Origin: a virus
IMG/VR virus record: IMGVR_UViG_3300043409_001629
Coordinates: 1-20,602 of that record
Strand: one strand, 5' to 3'
Length of the DNA: 20,602 nucleotides
Position numbers and translations under genes: made by a program. Shown here one piece after another: positions 1 to 6,361 of this stretch (the first letter of the stretch is position 1; each line of letters starts with the position of its first letter). A model generated the notes under the pieces. That model worked only from the letters and a program-made list of their open reading frames with translations. It ran no database searches and was not told the DNA's origin.

Positions 1-829
1 CCTGGAGTCTATCGCTGTAACGTACACCCATCTTCATTGCCAACTCTGCTACTCTACGATTGTTCAGACTATATACACTTTCAACTCCACCCACAGGCAT
101 CAAGTAAACTGGACCTTTAAATCCTGCGGCACGATATGATTCTGTAGCATATGCGGCTTCTTCAGCATCTGCCTCTGTTTCTACAACAAATTTTAAATAA
201 GTATATCCAACAGATTCGTAATCACATACAATCTCAGGACAAATAGATTCTTCTAAATTCTCACCACTAACACTGAGTTTGGGACTCACACTAAATGTAA
301 TTTCTCTATCAAGATGCTGGTTAGCACTACGCCATTGATCCAAATATTCTTTAAACTTTGGTGTTAGCTTTTGAGTACCATTGGTTTCAAATGTAATCTC
401 TTTTAGTTCATTCATACTGGAATGTTCCAATAAGTCTGGGTAAGCACGTTGCCACCCTAGCAAAGGTTCACCACCAGTAATAACAAGATGCTCATCTTGC
501 CAAGTTTTGTTTGGTAGCAATTCCATAATACGTTCTGCGATAGCATCTGTGGTTAGCATTGGGCTAAGGTGTTTAAACTCTGGATGCCAACTAGCATAAC
601 TATCACAACCTGTGCTGACTAACGGTAATTCATTATATGTTTTGTATAGATTAAATCCATTAAGTTCTACAATGCGTTCTGCTTCTGGGCTTTTCTCGCC
701 GCGTGGCATACCAAATCCAGCACACGTAAAATTGCAACCAAATGTACGTAAGAATACACTGGGCACTCCCATATATCGGCCTTCTCCCTGAATACTATAA
801 AACAACTCTGCAATTTTAATTTTACTCAT
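1..829 (-). CDS. queE: 7-carboxy-7-deazaguanine synthase QueE, C-terminus off the window
   Basis: Radical SAM enzyme that converts 6-carboxytetrahydropterin to 7-carboxy-7-deazaguanine (CDG). I translated it by hand; 276 codons are open to the window edge, so the C-terminus is missing. The N-terminus SIQGEGRYMGVPS is the typical QueE start. The 4Fe-4S cysteines appear as C32 and C36 in GCNFTCAGFGMP, with the likely third ligand C75 in STGCDSYASW after a long insertion. The SAM-binding ITGGEP follows near residue 110, then FETNGT and FSVSPKLS, both typical of QueE. The ATG overlaps the stop of the upstream gene as ATGA, so translation is probably coupled. It is the last gene seen in the queD transcription unit. 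The family call is firm; the third cysteine is inferred. Confidence 0.93.
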   Translation of the reverse strand, partial: MSKIKIAELFYSIQGEGRYMGVPSVFLRTFGCNFTCAGFGMPRGEKSPEAERIVELNGFNLYKTYNELPLVSTGCDSYASWHPEFKHLSPMLTTDAIAERIMELLPNKTWQDEHLVITGGEPLLGWQRAYPDLLEHSSMNELKEITFETNGTQKLTPKFKEYLDQWRSANQHLDREITFSVSPKLSVSGENLEESICPEIVCDYESVGYTYLKFVVETEADAEEAAYATESYRAAGFKGPVYLMPVGGVESVYSLNNRRVAELAMKMGVRYSDRLQ

Positions 830-1149
830 CGTCTAATTCCCCTTAAACACTCCAATGTTACTATCTTGGATATCGTATCTGAAAACTCTTGGTCTTCTGG
901 TATAACATGCATACTGCTAACTGAGCGATCAGTGCTGGGATCGTAACTACGAAATTCTACCACATGTCCACCGTTGGCTGTATATACTGTAAATGTCATA
1001 CCATGCGTCGAAAAACGCTCAGGCTCTGCCCTTAACTTCATAGATTGGGGGTACTCAGCCAGCGTATTACCTCTTTCATTTCGGCTGCTAATTTCCTTGC
1101 TGAAATCCCAACCCCATTTCATTATCATGCTCCACAAATATCTGATCAT
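826..1149 (-). CDS. Unknown 107-residue protein between the membrane protein and queE
   Basis: Not recognised. I chose the ATG at 1149 because it forms an ATGA overlap with the stop of the preceding gene; a longer reading from 1248 would run far into that gene. The stop in turn overlaps the queE ATG, so it is locked between two coupled neighbours. The protein opens with aromatic residues (RYLWSMIMKWGWDF), has a charged middle and ends in a basic LRGIRR tail. The centre (GMTFTVYTANGGHVVEFRSY) looks like paired beta strands. No catalytic motif is visible. Position inside a queD-queE unit suggests co-expression with 7-deazaguanine synthesis, but no role can be assigned. Confidence 0.7.
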   Translation of the reverse strand: MIRYLWSMIMKWGWDFSKEISSRNERGNTLAEYPQSMKLRAEPERFSTHGMTFTVYTANGGHVVEFRSYDPSTDRSVSSMHVIPEDQEFSDTISKIVTLECLRGIRR

Positions 1150-1358
1150 TTTAATAATCCTATAACGTAAATTAATCCGCAAAATATGTTCAATGTCCAC
1201 AAACTGGGTTGACGCCATATAACACCAACCCAGGCCCACAATATACATCCTGTAAGGAATAATAACTTATTCAGTGGTATGATGTCAAGTGCTGTGGTGA
1301 TAGTGGCCGCCACAATTACTGCGTGGGCGGCCCATTTGAGTAAGAAATCTTTATTCAA
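1146..1358 (-). CDS. Small hydrophobic membrane protein, about 70 residues
   Basis: Predicted inner-membrane protein with two or three hydrophobic stretches: AAHAVIVAATITTALDIIPL, LLFLTGCILWAWVGVIW and LNIFCGLIYVIGLL. The start is uncertain. The open frame reaches a GTG at 1412, which would overlap queD by about 60 bases. A TTG at 1358 overlaps the queD stop by only 8 bases, has AGGGAAG upstream, and gives MNKDFLLKWAAHA, which resembles small membrane proteins I recall from marine phages. The 3' end overlaps the next gene as ATGA. Function unknown; it is translated between queD and queE. Confidence 0.7.
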   Translation of the reverse strand: MNKDFLLKWAAHAVIVAATITTALDIIPLNKLLFLTGCILWAWVGVIWRQPSLWTLNIFCGLIYVIGLLK

Positions 1359-1827
1359 ACTCTCGATCTTCCCTGTGACCAACACGCATAGCCATATTGT
1401 TATCGGTTTCACGTACTTCTACACGGCAACACCAAATACGATCTGCTTCGGCTCTGCCATAATCAGGCAGGAATATAGTGTTGATATATTCGTAAAGAAA
1501 GTCTGATAATCCTTCACATCCAGTTTTTTCAACCTCTGTGATCTTGGCTAATCCCAGTTTACCTAAGTTTATTAATGCATCACGTTGGGGGTCGTCTTGT
1601 GCTACCAATAATGTATGATCAAACCAATCTTCTAGTTTATCTTTAAGGGGCTTAAGGCCACCAAAGTCCATACACCAATTACGTGCATCTAGCGTATCAC
1701 ATTCAAACTCAAAGTGAAATGAAAGTGCATAACCATGTATATGATGACAATGACTGTCTGCTCTCCATTGTCTATATGCAACCGGACCTATTTGACGATA
1801 GGTTTTAGTACTGATATATTTTGCCAT
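1351..1827 (-). CDS. queD: 6-carboxytetrahydropterin synthase-like protein, QueD/PTPS family
   Basis: Converts 7,8-dihydroneopterin triphosphate, the FolE product, toward 6-carboxytetrahydropterin, the QueE substrate. The 158-residue protein has the family features in order: nucleophile C27 in SHCHHIHGY, the FDH pair (WFDHTLL) near residue 70, and the substrate-binding Glu in GCEGLSDF. The zinc site is atypical: the usual CxxxHGH reads CHHIHGY and the usual first His (AHRL in Escherichia coli) reads AYRQW, so H26 or H28 may serve instead. The ATG at 1827 has a strong AGGAGA ribosome site. It is the first gene of a unit with its own promoter and a late-type box upstream. QueD is more likely than eukaryotic-type PTPS because queE and folE are close. 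Confidence 0.88.
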   Translation of the reverse strand: MAKYISTKTYRQIGPVAYRQWRADSHCHHIHGYALSFHFEFECDTLDARNWCMDFGGLKPLKDKLEDWFDHTLLVAQDDPQRDALINLGKLGLAKITEVEKTGCEGLSDFLYEYINTIFLPDYGRAEADRIWCCRVEVRETDNNMAMRVGHREDREFE

Positions 1828-1844
1828 TATTTTCTCCTATGTTA

Positions 1845-1874
1845 ATTATAGCATAGGCTTACAGAATTTGTAAA
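1845..1874 (-). promoter_or_regulatory. Sigma70-type promoter for the queD-queE unit
   Basis: On the minus strand, TTTACA (1874-1869), an 18-base spacer, then TATAAT (1850-1845) preceded by TGC, an extended -10. The -10 is a perfect consensus. The start point would fall just upstream of the AGGAGA ribosome site of queD. It lies in the longest intergenic gap of the window (1828-1921). Confidence 0.75.
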
Positions 1875-1907
1875 GCGGGATGAAAACCACAAAGGCCGCT
1901 GGACTAC

Positions 1908-1915
1908 TATTTATA
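1908..1915 (-). promoter_or_regulatory. Late-promoter-like TATAAATA box upstream of queD
   Basis: Exact match to the T4 late consensus TATAAATA on the minus strand, about 80 bases before the queD ATG and just after the PPase-C stop. With the sigma70-type promoter downstream it would give queD both early and late expression. Box recognised by motif only. Confidence 0.5.
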
Positions 1916-1921
1916 GTAATA

Positions 1922-2800
1922 CTATAACATATCTAATAGTTGCTGTCTACTAAAACTAGCATGTATAAATTTTTTATTTCGAGCAAATCTCTTAGTAATT
2001 TCGCCGTAGACTTTGTTCTTTCTCCCCAACGCATCGTTAATATAATAAAAAGCTGAAAATGTTTTTGATCTAAATTGCAAGCCATACAACGTTGACTTCG
2101 AACTTTGACTGTTTTTGTTAACATCAATATCAGTAATTATGGCCTTAAAAATTTCAGGGGTGAACGTGAAAAATGCTCCTGGGTGACTATCACCATACTC
2201 TAAATTTAAATAAAACTCATGATCAGTAATCTCAAACACATCGCCCATAGGTTCACTGAAACGATCTGAGTTATGACCCGAATCTCCATATCCTGTTAAT
2301 ACATTGGCAGTAGGATCTAACAACAGTTTTACTATAATGTTAGGTATTATCGACTCATCAATTGGTATTTTAAGTACGGTAGCATTTTCAATTATTTGTA
2401 TTACTAAGTCCTCTATAACAAATTTAGTATCTGCTGTTCTAATGCTACTTGTAAAGTCAAAAACTACTGGAGTTAATTTATGCTCATCACAAAATTTAAA
2501 AGCATACCAACTCTCGTGGTTATTTCGCGTTGATAGTATAACCGGAACGAAGGGAATCCGGTTGCGTAGTAAAACTACTGCCACAAACTCACTATCTAAC
2601 CCTCCACTAAGACATAAATGCAAGTTCGTATATTTGTCGGCTATTAATTTGGCTGTGTAATCAGCGGCTGAATTAAAATCTAAATTTAATACTGGAGCCT
2701 TAATATCAAACTTTACTGCAAACGGGTCAGTAATATTATTTTTAACCGACCCTGCCTCGAGATTGGTATGTAACCAGTGTTGGTGTCCTATTTTAAGCAT
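1922..2800 (-). CDS. PP-loop ATPase, asparagine synthase-like (PPase-C)
   Basis: N-type ATP pyrophosphatase domain protein, 292 residues. The PP-loop is CLSGGLDSEF, with S65 to S70 contacting ATP phosphates. Such enzymes adenylate a carboxylate or carbonyl and then attach nitrogen or sulfur. No glutaminase domain (no N-terminal catalytic Cys) and no QueC-type zinc cysteine cluster is present. The start at 2800 is set by homology: MLKIGHQHWL matches MLSLGHNHWL of PPase-B, and the ATG overlaps the preceding stop by 8 bases; the longer reading to 2866 is rejected. The conserved HPGAFFTFTPEIFKA block and QQLL-ML end are shared with PPase-B, its closest paralogue here. Substrate unknown. Confidence 0.8.
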   Translation of the reverse strand: MLKIGHQHWLHTNLEAGSVKNNITDPFAVKFDIKAPVLNLDFNSAADYTAKLIADKYTNLHLCLSGGLDSEFVAVVLLRNRIPFVPVILSTRNNHESWYAFKFCDEHKLTPVVFDFTSSIRTADTKFVIEDLVIQIIENATVLKIPIDESIIPNIIVKLLLDPTANVLTGYGDSGHNSDRFSEPMGDVFEITDHEFYLNLEYGDSHPGAFFTFTPEIFKAIITDIDVNKNSQSSKSTLYGLQFRSKTFSAFYYINDALGRKNKVYGEITKRFARNKKFIHASFSRQQLLDML

Positions 2801-3260
2801 TTTTTGCAGTTCCAAAAACTTTATCCCATAATATAACAAATGGACCAAAGTTTTTTGTTGTATCATTTAAATGATGATGCAAGTGCCACTTACCAGCAGA
2901 TAACCACGGATACCATGAGAACGTAGGATTGTGTTCTGTTTGTTCCTGTACTGTTGCCGAGTAGACGTAATGAAATACTGCTATCCACCATTGCCCAGTT
3001 ATTAAACAAAAAACCACTGTTGGTATAACTTCAGTAAACCACCAATCTAAAGTACTCATCCAATTGTCATTAAACAATAACAAATTATTCCAACTCCACC
3101 GCGGTGGAGAGTGTGTTAATATATAGTGATGATGGTGCTGATGTACTTTCTTTATTCCTGGTATATGATGGGCCAATCGGTGTGCCCAGTATAGCCAGCA
3201 AGTCCATAGTAGGAAATAAAGTACAACATGAATTACCAAAAGTAACATAGATTCTATCAT
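2793..3260 (-). CDS. Fatty acid hydroxylase/sterol desaturase superfamily membrane protein
   Basis: Integral-membrane diiron oxygenase family, about 155 residues, shorter than most members. The histidine clusters are visible in order: HRLAHH (H27, H31, H32), HQHHHH (40-45), H97 and H110 in HNP, and KWHLHHH (126-130), followed by the family-like NFGPFVILWDKVFGT end. Hydrophobic segments cover residues 5-25 and about 78-97. Members insert oxygen or a double bond into lipid-like or terpenoid substrates; the substrate here cannot be read. It sits between PPase-B and PPase-C, 7 bases after one and overlapping the other, so it belongs to the same unit. No clear ribosome site precedes the ATG at 3260; the ATG at 3248 is an alternative start. 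Confidence 0.85.
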   Translation of the reverse strand: MIESMLLLVIHVVLYFLLWTCWLYWAHRLAHHIPGIKKVHQHHHHYILTHSPPRWSWNNLLLFNDNWMSTLDWWFTEVIPTVVFCLITGQWWIAVFHYVYSATVQEQTEHNPTFSWYPWLSAGKWHLHHHLNDTTKNFGPFVILWDKVFGTAKNA

Positions 3261-3267
3261 ATATAAA

Positions 3268-4131
3268 CTATAACATAGTTAATAATTGTTGTCTATCCAA
3301 GGTAACATATTTTAAATGTTCTTCTCGAGAAAACTTTTTGTTAAGGTCATTTATATGCCCGTGTTGATACCCCATAATATCTTTAGTATATTCAAAAACA
3401 GAATAGCTCTTGGCACGTTCTGATAAACTATACAATTTAGATTTGGCCAATTGGCTGTTCAAGGCACAATCGATGTCAGTAATCATTGCCTTAAAAATTT
3501 CAGGAGTGAACGTAAAAAATGCACCAGGATGCCGATCACCATATTCCAGATTTAAATAACAATCACGATCCCAAATTTCAAACACATCGCCTATGGGGTC
3601 ATCAAAATGATCTGACATACGTAATGGTTCCCCACAGCCAGTTATTACGGTAGCAGACGAATCTGATAATAACTTAGACACAACATTGGATATTAATGCT
3701 TCCGTAACCGGCAACTTTATTGCGGCGGCGATTTGATATGCTTTGATCAATAACTCAGTGACATTATTCGCTGATCCAGTTTTACTAGAGAAATCAAATA
3801 CTACTGGAGTCAGATTGTTAAATTTACAAAATTTAAAAGCATACCAAATCTCAGCATTGTTGGGGGTCAATATTATAACTGGAGTAAAAGGTATCTTGTT
3901 GCGACATAACACTGCGGCGACATACTCACTATCTAACCCTCCACTAAGACACAAGTGTAAATTGTTGTAATTATTTGCTATTATAGTAGCGGTATAATCG
4001 GCCGCAGAATTGAAACTCATCTCCATGACATGGTCGATATTAAATTCCGCAGTAAACGGTGCAGATAGATTGCTATCTGATCCAGCAATCAAATTGGTTG
4101 TTAGCCAATGGTTATGCCCTAGACTAAGCAT
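3268..4131 (-). CDS. PP-loop ATPase, asparagine synthase-like (PPase-B)
   Basis: 287-residue N-type ATP pyrophosphatase protein; PP-loop CLSGGLDSEY with S63 to S68. It is clearly homologous to PPase-C along its whole length (shared FNSAADYTA, IPFTPVI, WYAFKFC, LTPVVFDF, HPGAFFTFTPEIF, RQQLL-ML) and more distantly to PPase-A. No QueC zinc site and no amidotransferase domain. The ATG lies inside the 96-bp direct repeat, and the first 24 bases overlap the end of the fusion remnant in another frame. A truncated copy of this start survives at 5114, marking a duplication joint. The likely reaction is adenylation of an acid or carbonyl; substrate unknown. Confidence 0.8.
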   Translation of the reverse strand: MLSLGHNHWLTTNLIAGSDSNLSAPFTAEFNIDHVMEMSFNSAADYTATIIANNYNNLHLCLSGGLDSEYVAAVLCRNKIPFTPVIILTPNNAEIWYAFKFCKFNNLTPVVFDFSSKTGSANNVTELLIKAYQIAAAIKLPVTEALISNVVSKLLSDSSATVITGCGEPLRMSDHFDDPIGDVFEIWDRDCYLNLEYGDRHPGAFFTFTPEIFKAMITDIDCALNSQLAKSKLYSLSERAKSYSVFEYTKDIMGYQHGHINDLNKKFSREEHLKYVTLDRQQLLTML

Positions 4132-4202
4132 TCTTGATTTACCGTAGTAGTTAACGTAATTTTTTCTTTATTAAAGGCGTGGGACAATAATTGCGTTTTG
4201 TT
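4107..4202. repeat. 96-bp exact direct repeat, copy 1
   Basis: Identical, by eye, to 5090-5185 over all 96 bases. This copy holds the 3' end of a PPase-A gene (in the fusion remnant) and the first bases of PPase-B. It diverges immediately outside both edges. Confidence 0.93.
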
Positions 4203-4250
4203 ACACCCAAAGCAATCCAGTAATAAATGATATCCCCAGAATATAGTCAT
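4119..4250 (-). pseudogene. In-frame remnant: SpeD N-terminus fused to PPase-A C-terminus
   Basis: A 43-residue ORF not longer than a small peptide. Residues 1-16 (MTIFWGYHLLLDCFGC) match the first 16 of the SpeD at 5955-6311, with differences. Residues 17-43 (NKTQLLSHAFN... to ECLV) are identical to the last 27 of PPase-A. The ATG overlaps the Rieske stop as ATGA, exactly as intact speD overlaps the other Rieske gene. Compared with the intact unit about 1,078 bases are missing, covering most of speD and nearly all of PPase-A, yet the frame stays open. It is most simply a deletion scar. Whether the peptide is made is unknown; it lacks the SpeD Ser, His and Cys and the PP-loop, so enzymatic activity is not expected. 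Confidence 0.85.
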
Positions 4251-4300
4251 TTAATTAAATTCTCTTGGTACCAGTTTCCAAAATGCACACAATGATCTTC
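4224..4300. repeat. 77-bp near-identical direct repeat, copy 1
   Basis: Matches 6285-6361 with two differences by eye (A/G at 4243; C/T near 4286). It spans the start of the SpeD-derived remnant and the 3' end of the Rieske gene, encoding CVHFGNWYQENLIK in both copies. Confidence 0.9.
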
Positions 4301-5086
4301 TAATCTATTTTGCGAGTTCTTCAATGGGAAATATGGTCCTTTTTGTGCCTCAATAGCAGTAACATCTTCATGAAACACATCTTCTAATTTTTCAAACTCA
4401 GCTCTGCAGGATTGCGAGGTATTGGGATCATAGTAGAATTGTGTAGCCCAAGTAAATCCAAATTCATTATTTACATCCTTGGGCACAGTATAATTAATTG
4501 ACAAGCACCCTTTACTCCATTCAACAAAAGTATACGGATAGATAAACAACCACCACCCAGTGCTACATGTTTGAATAATCCAGCCATCACCAGAATCCAT
4601 ATTAACTTGCTCTAAATTTTCAAGTGATGACAACTCTGGATGAATAACGTCGTCGCCAGTCCTAACATGTAAAAGATCTGCTTGTATCTCCATCATCCAC
4701 AACCAGCTACCACTACTGGATCCTTGAGTGCAATGTGAATAGGTTAACTCTTTTTCTTTTACCAAATCATCAACCCAGTGATGCGATGGCTCAACTAAAT
4801 CTTTTAGAATCAATCCAGATTTTCCAATATCAGCTTCACCACACTTAAGTTTTTTGTTATTGTTAAGTGGTTTCCCATTTATATCCCATTCATATCCATG
4901 ATATTTACATACAACGTTCTGTATATTCCTTCCAATTTCTGACAGCGGATACATTCTGTGCGGACAGAATCGGTGATGTAGGTCAATATGATCTCCTGCA
5001 GAATGTAAAATGTATTCTGGTGTTACTAAGTTGCCAGCATTCAATGCCGCAACATGAGCCAAAACCTTAGGAGATCTTTTAAACAT
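4247..5086 (-). CDS. Rieske non-heme iron oxygenase, second copy
   Basis: 279-residue Rieske oxygenase of the ring-hydroxylating alpha-subunit type. The 2Fe-2S site is C41-P-H43 and C60-x-x-H63, 16 residues between the pairs. The mononuclear iron site is D137 with H140 and H149 (ADLLHV...VIH), and HEDVTAIEAQKG near residue 240 supplies the usual C-terminal acidic ligand. All metal ligands are present, so it should be active given a reductase, which is not in the window. It aligns end to end with the Rieske protein at 6308-7144, at roughly half identity, but the last residues are identical at protein level. The ATG at 5086 lies three bases beyond the 96-bp repeat, and the stop overlaps the fusion remnant. 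Substrate unknown. Confidence 0.88.
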   Translation of the reverse strand: MFKRSPKVLAHVAALNAGNLVTPEYILHSAGDHIDLHHRFCPHRMYPLSEIGRNIQNVVCKYHGYEWDINGKPLNNNKKLKCGEADIGKSGLILKDLVEPSHHWVDDLVKEKELTYSHCTQGSSSGSWLWMMEIQADLLHVRTGDDVIHPELSSLENLEQVNMDSGDGWIIQTCSTGWWLFIYPYTFVEWSKGCLSINYTVPKDVNNEFGFTWATQFYYDPNTSQSCRAEFEKLEDVFHEDVTAIEAQKGPYFPLKNSQNRLEDHCVHFGNWYQENLIK

Positions 5087-5114
5087 ACAAATGGTTATGC
5101 CCTAGACTAAGCAT
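5079..5114 (-). pseudogene. Truncated PPase-B start, 11-residue relic
   Basis: Reads MLSLGHNHLYV then stop. The first eight residues and their bases are those of the PPase-B start; homology stops four bases before the Rieske ATG at 5086. It overlaps the Rieske gene in another frame. It marks the joint of a tandem duplication rather than a working gene. Confidence 0.75.
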
Positions 5115-5185
5115 TCTTGATTTACCGTAGTAGTTAACGTAATTTTTTCTTTATTAAAGGCGTGGGACAATAATTGCGTTTTGTT
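5090..5185. repeat. 96-bp exact direct repeat, copy 2
   Basis: Identical to 4107-4202. Here it holds the genuine 3' end of PPase-A and the first bases of a PPase-B gene, which then breaks off into the second Rieske gene. Confidence 0.93.
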
Positions 5186-5950
5186 TCCCATGTAAAAATT
5201 ATAATGTATATGTTTTTTCTGCGTTTCAAAAAATTTATCTTTTATTGTTTGATTTAAAAATATAGTTTGCATTGGAGTACATTTTGGTCTAGGCGAAACG
5301 TTATAATATTCAGCTATAGCTATCTGTGCTGGTTTACTATAGTCCATGCTACTTGCTAGATTAATGAATAACTCTGGTGTAAAACTTATAAATTGAACCG
5401 AATGGTCATGCTGATTAAAATCAAAGCTATTAAAATCCAGCTCAATACTAATATTTTCCATTAGCTTATCTTTACTGGCTGATATTCTAGAAAAGGGTTG
5501 GGCATCACCAGTAATTGTTGTTGCCTCAGGTTCCAAGAGCGACAATATTAAAAACTCAAATACTGACATAAATGACGATCCTGGAAATTTAGCAACCTCT
5601 CTTGGCAATAGGTTAACCATAATGTCTGGTGTTAATTTAAAAACCTTTGGTGTTATTTTATTTCGATAACACCAATAATAAGCGTACCAAACCTCTGCTC
5701 CATTGTAATTGTAATCTACTATTACTGGAGTAAATGGTACATTTCTTTCTAGCAAACAGTTAGCCACAAATTCACTGTCAATACCACCGCTAAGACATAC
5801 ATATAGGTTAGAATAATTCTCAATTAATTTATTAACAGTATGATCAATAGCATCTTGCTTAGACATAACAGTTAAGTTTGAAAAATTCATAGTACAGGTC
5901 GGTAATTTAGTTGACCAGTCTATGTTAATCCAATTATTTAATCCTGACAT
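5102..5950 (-). CDS. PP-loop ATPase, asparagine synthase-like (PPase-A)
   Basis: 282-residue N-type ATP pyrophosphatase protein, PP-loop CLSGGIDSEF with S54 to S59. It shares the PFTPVIV, VWYAYYWC and FISFTPELF blocks with PPase-B and -C, but is clearly more distant, with a shorter N-terminus and a different C-terminal third. No glutaminase domain and no QueC-type zinc cysteines. The ATG at 5950 has AGGA about 8 bases upstream, 4 bases after the speD stop. Its last 27 codons recur exactly in the fusion remnant at 4119-4250. The family's usual chemistry is adenylation followed by amidation or thiolation; the substrate is unknown. Confidence 0.8.
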   Translation of the reverse strand: MSGLNNWINIDWSTKLPTCTMNFSNLTVMSKQDAIDHTVNKLIENYSNLYVCLSGGIDSEFVANCLLERNVPFTPVIVDYNYNGAEVWYAYYWCYRNKITPKVFKLTPDIMVNLLPREVAKFPGSSFMSVFEFLILSLLEPEATTITGDAQPFSRISASKDKLMENISIELDFNSFDFNQHDHSVQFISFTPELFINLASSMDYSKPAQIAIAEYYNVSPRPKCTPMQTIFLNQTIKDKFFETQKKHIHYNFYMGNKTQLLSHAFNKEKITLTTTVNQECLV

Positions 5951-5954
5951 ATAG

Positions 5955-6311
5955 TTATCCTGCCTGTCTAGTCAGGAAGTTGACCTTTACTTGTTTGGGG
6001 GCGAAGTATTTGTGAACAACATTTTGCGCTACTGTTAAGTCAAACTCCTTACAAGAAAATATATCAAAATAAGCAGTGCCATCTAGTTCCATAAAATGAC
6101 CACAAATATTACTAGTTGTTATTAATTGCATTAAACTATAACCTTGCTTTGGATCACCAGGGAGAAGATATTCAATAATAGGTTCTCCATGAGCCGTCAT
6201 CTCAATTTGGGTTACTAAATCTTTAACAAATTGATATATATTGTCTCGACTATCTATTTTAGAACAGCCAGCACAATCTAACATTAAATGATATCCCCAG
6301 AATGTAGTCAT
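5955..6311 (-). CDS. speD: S-adenosylmethionine decarboxylase-like protein, SpeD family
   Basis: 118-residue protein of the small prokaryotic AdoMet decarboxylase family, which makes decarboxylated SAM as aminopropyl donor for spermidine. The MTTFWGYHLMLDC start and NFLTRQ end resemble SpeD proteins I recall from marine cyanophages. By alignment with the Thermotoga enzyme, the pyruvoyl-forming Ser is S67 (TTSNIC), the processing His is H72 (GHF) and the catalytic Cys is C87 (DIFSC). The residue before the Ser is Thr instead of Glu, so self-cleavage may differ. The ATG overlaps the Rieske stop as ATGA, and PPase-A follows after 4 bases. It may serve polyamine synthesis or donate aminopropyl groups within this cluster; the second is speculation. 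Confidence 0.85.
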   Translation of the reverse strand: MTTFWGYHLMLDCAGCSKIDSRDNIYQFVKDLVTQIEMTAHGEPIIEYLLPGDPKQGYSLMQLITTSNICGHFMELDGTAYFDIFSCKEFDLTVAQNVVHKYFAPKQVKVNFLTRQAG

Positions 6312-6361
6312 TTAATTAAATTCTCTTGGTACCAGTTTCCAAAATGTACACAATGATCTTC
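6285..6361. repeat. 77-bp near-identical direct repeat, copy 2
   Basis: Partner of 4224-4300, spanning the start of intact speD and the 3' end of the first Rieske gene. The two copies differ at two positions by eye. Confidence 0.9.

Noticed and set aside
1880-1905. Possible terminator after PPase-C
   Set aside because: The GGCC-centred stretch on the minus strand gives only an imperfect stem, and the following T-run is just four bases.
1933-2127. Minus-strand 64-codon frame inside PPase-C
   Set aside because: An out-of-frame shadow of a gene with strong family motifs.
2304-2660. Plus-strand open frames such as this one, and others inside long genes
   Set aside because: They lie wholly inside convincing minus-strand genes, have no ribosome sites and show no protein motifs.
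1922-2866. PPase-C starting at 2866
   Set aside because: The extra 22 residues overlap the membrane hydroxylase gene in another frame; PPase-B homology begins at the ATG at 2800.
1922-5950. PPase-A, -B or -C as QueC
   Set aside because: They carry the SGGxDS loop but no C-terminal zinc cysteine cluster, and the flanking sequence looks like the asparagine synthase domain.
4107-6361. Direct repeats as insertion-sequence or attachment-site ends
   Set aside because: No transposase or integrase is present, the repeats are coding sequence of the duplicated genes, and there are no terminal inverted repeats.
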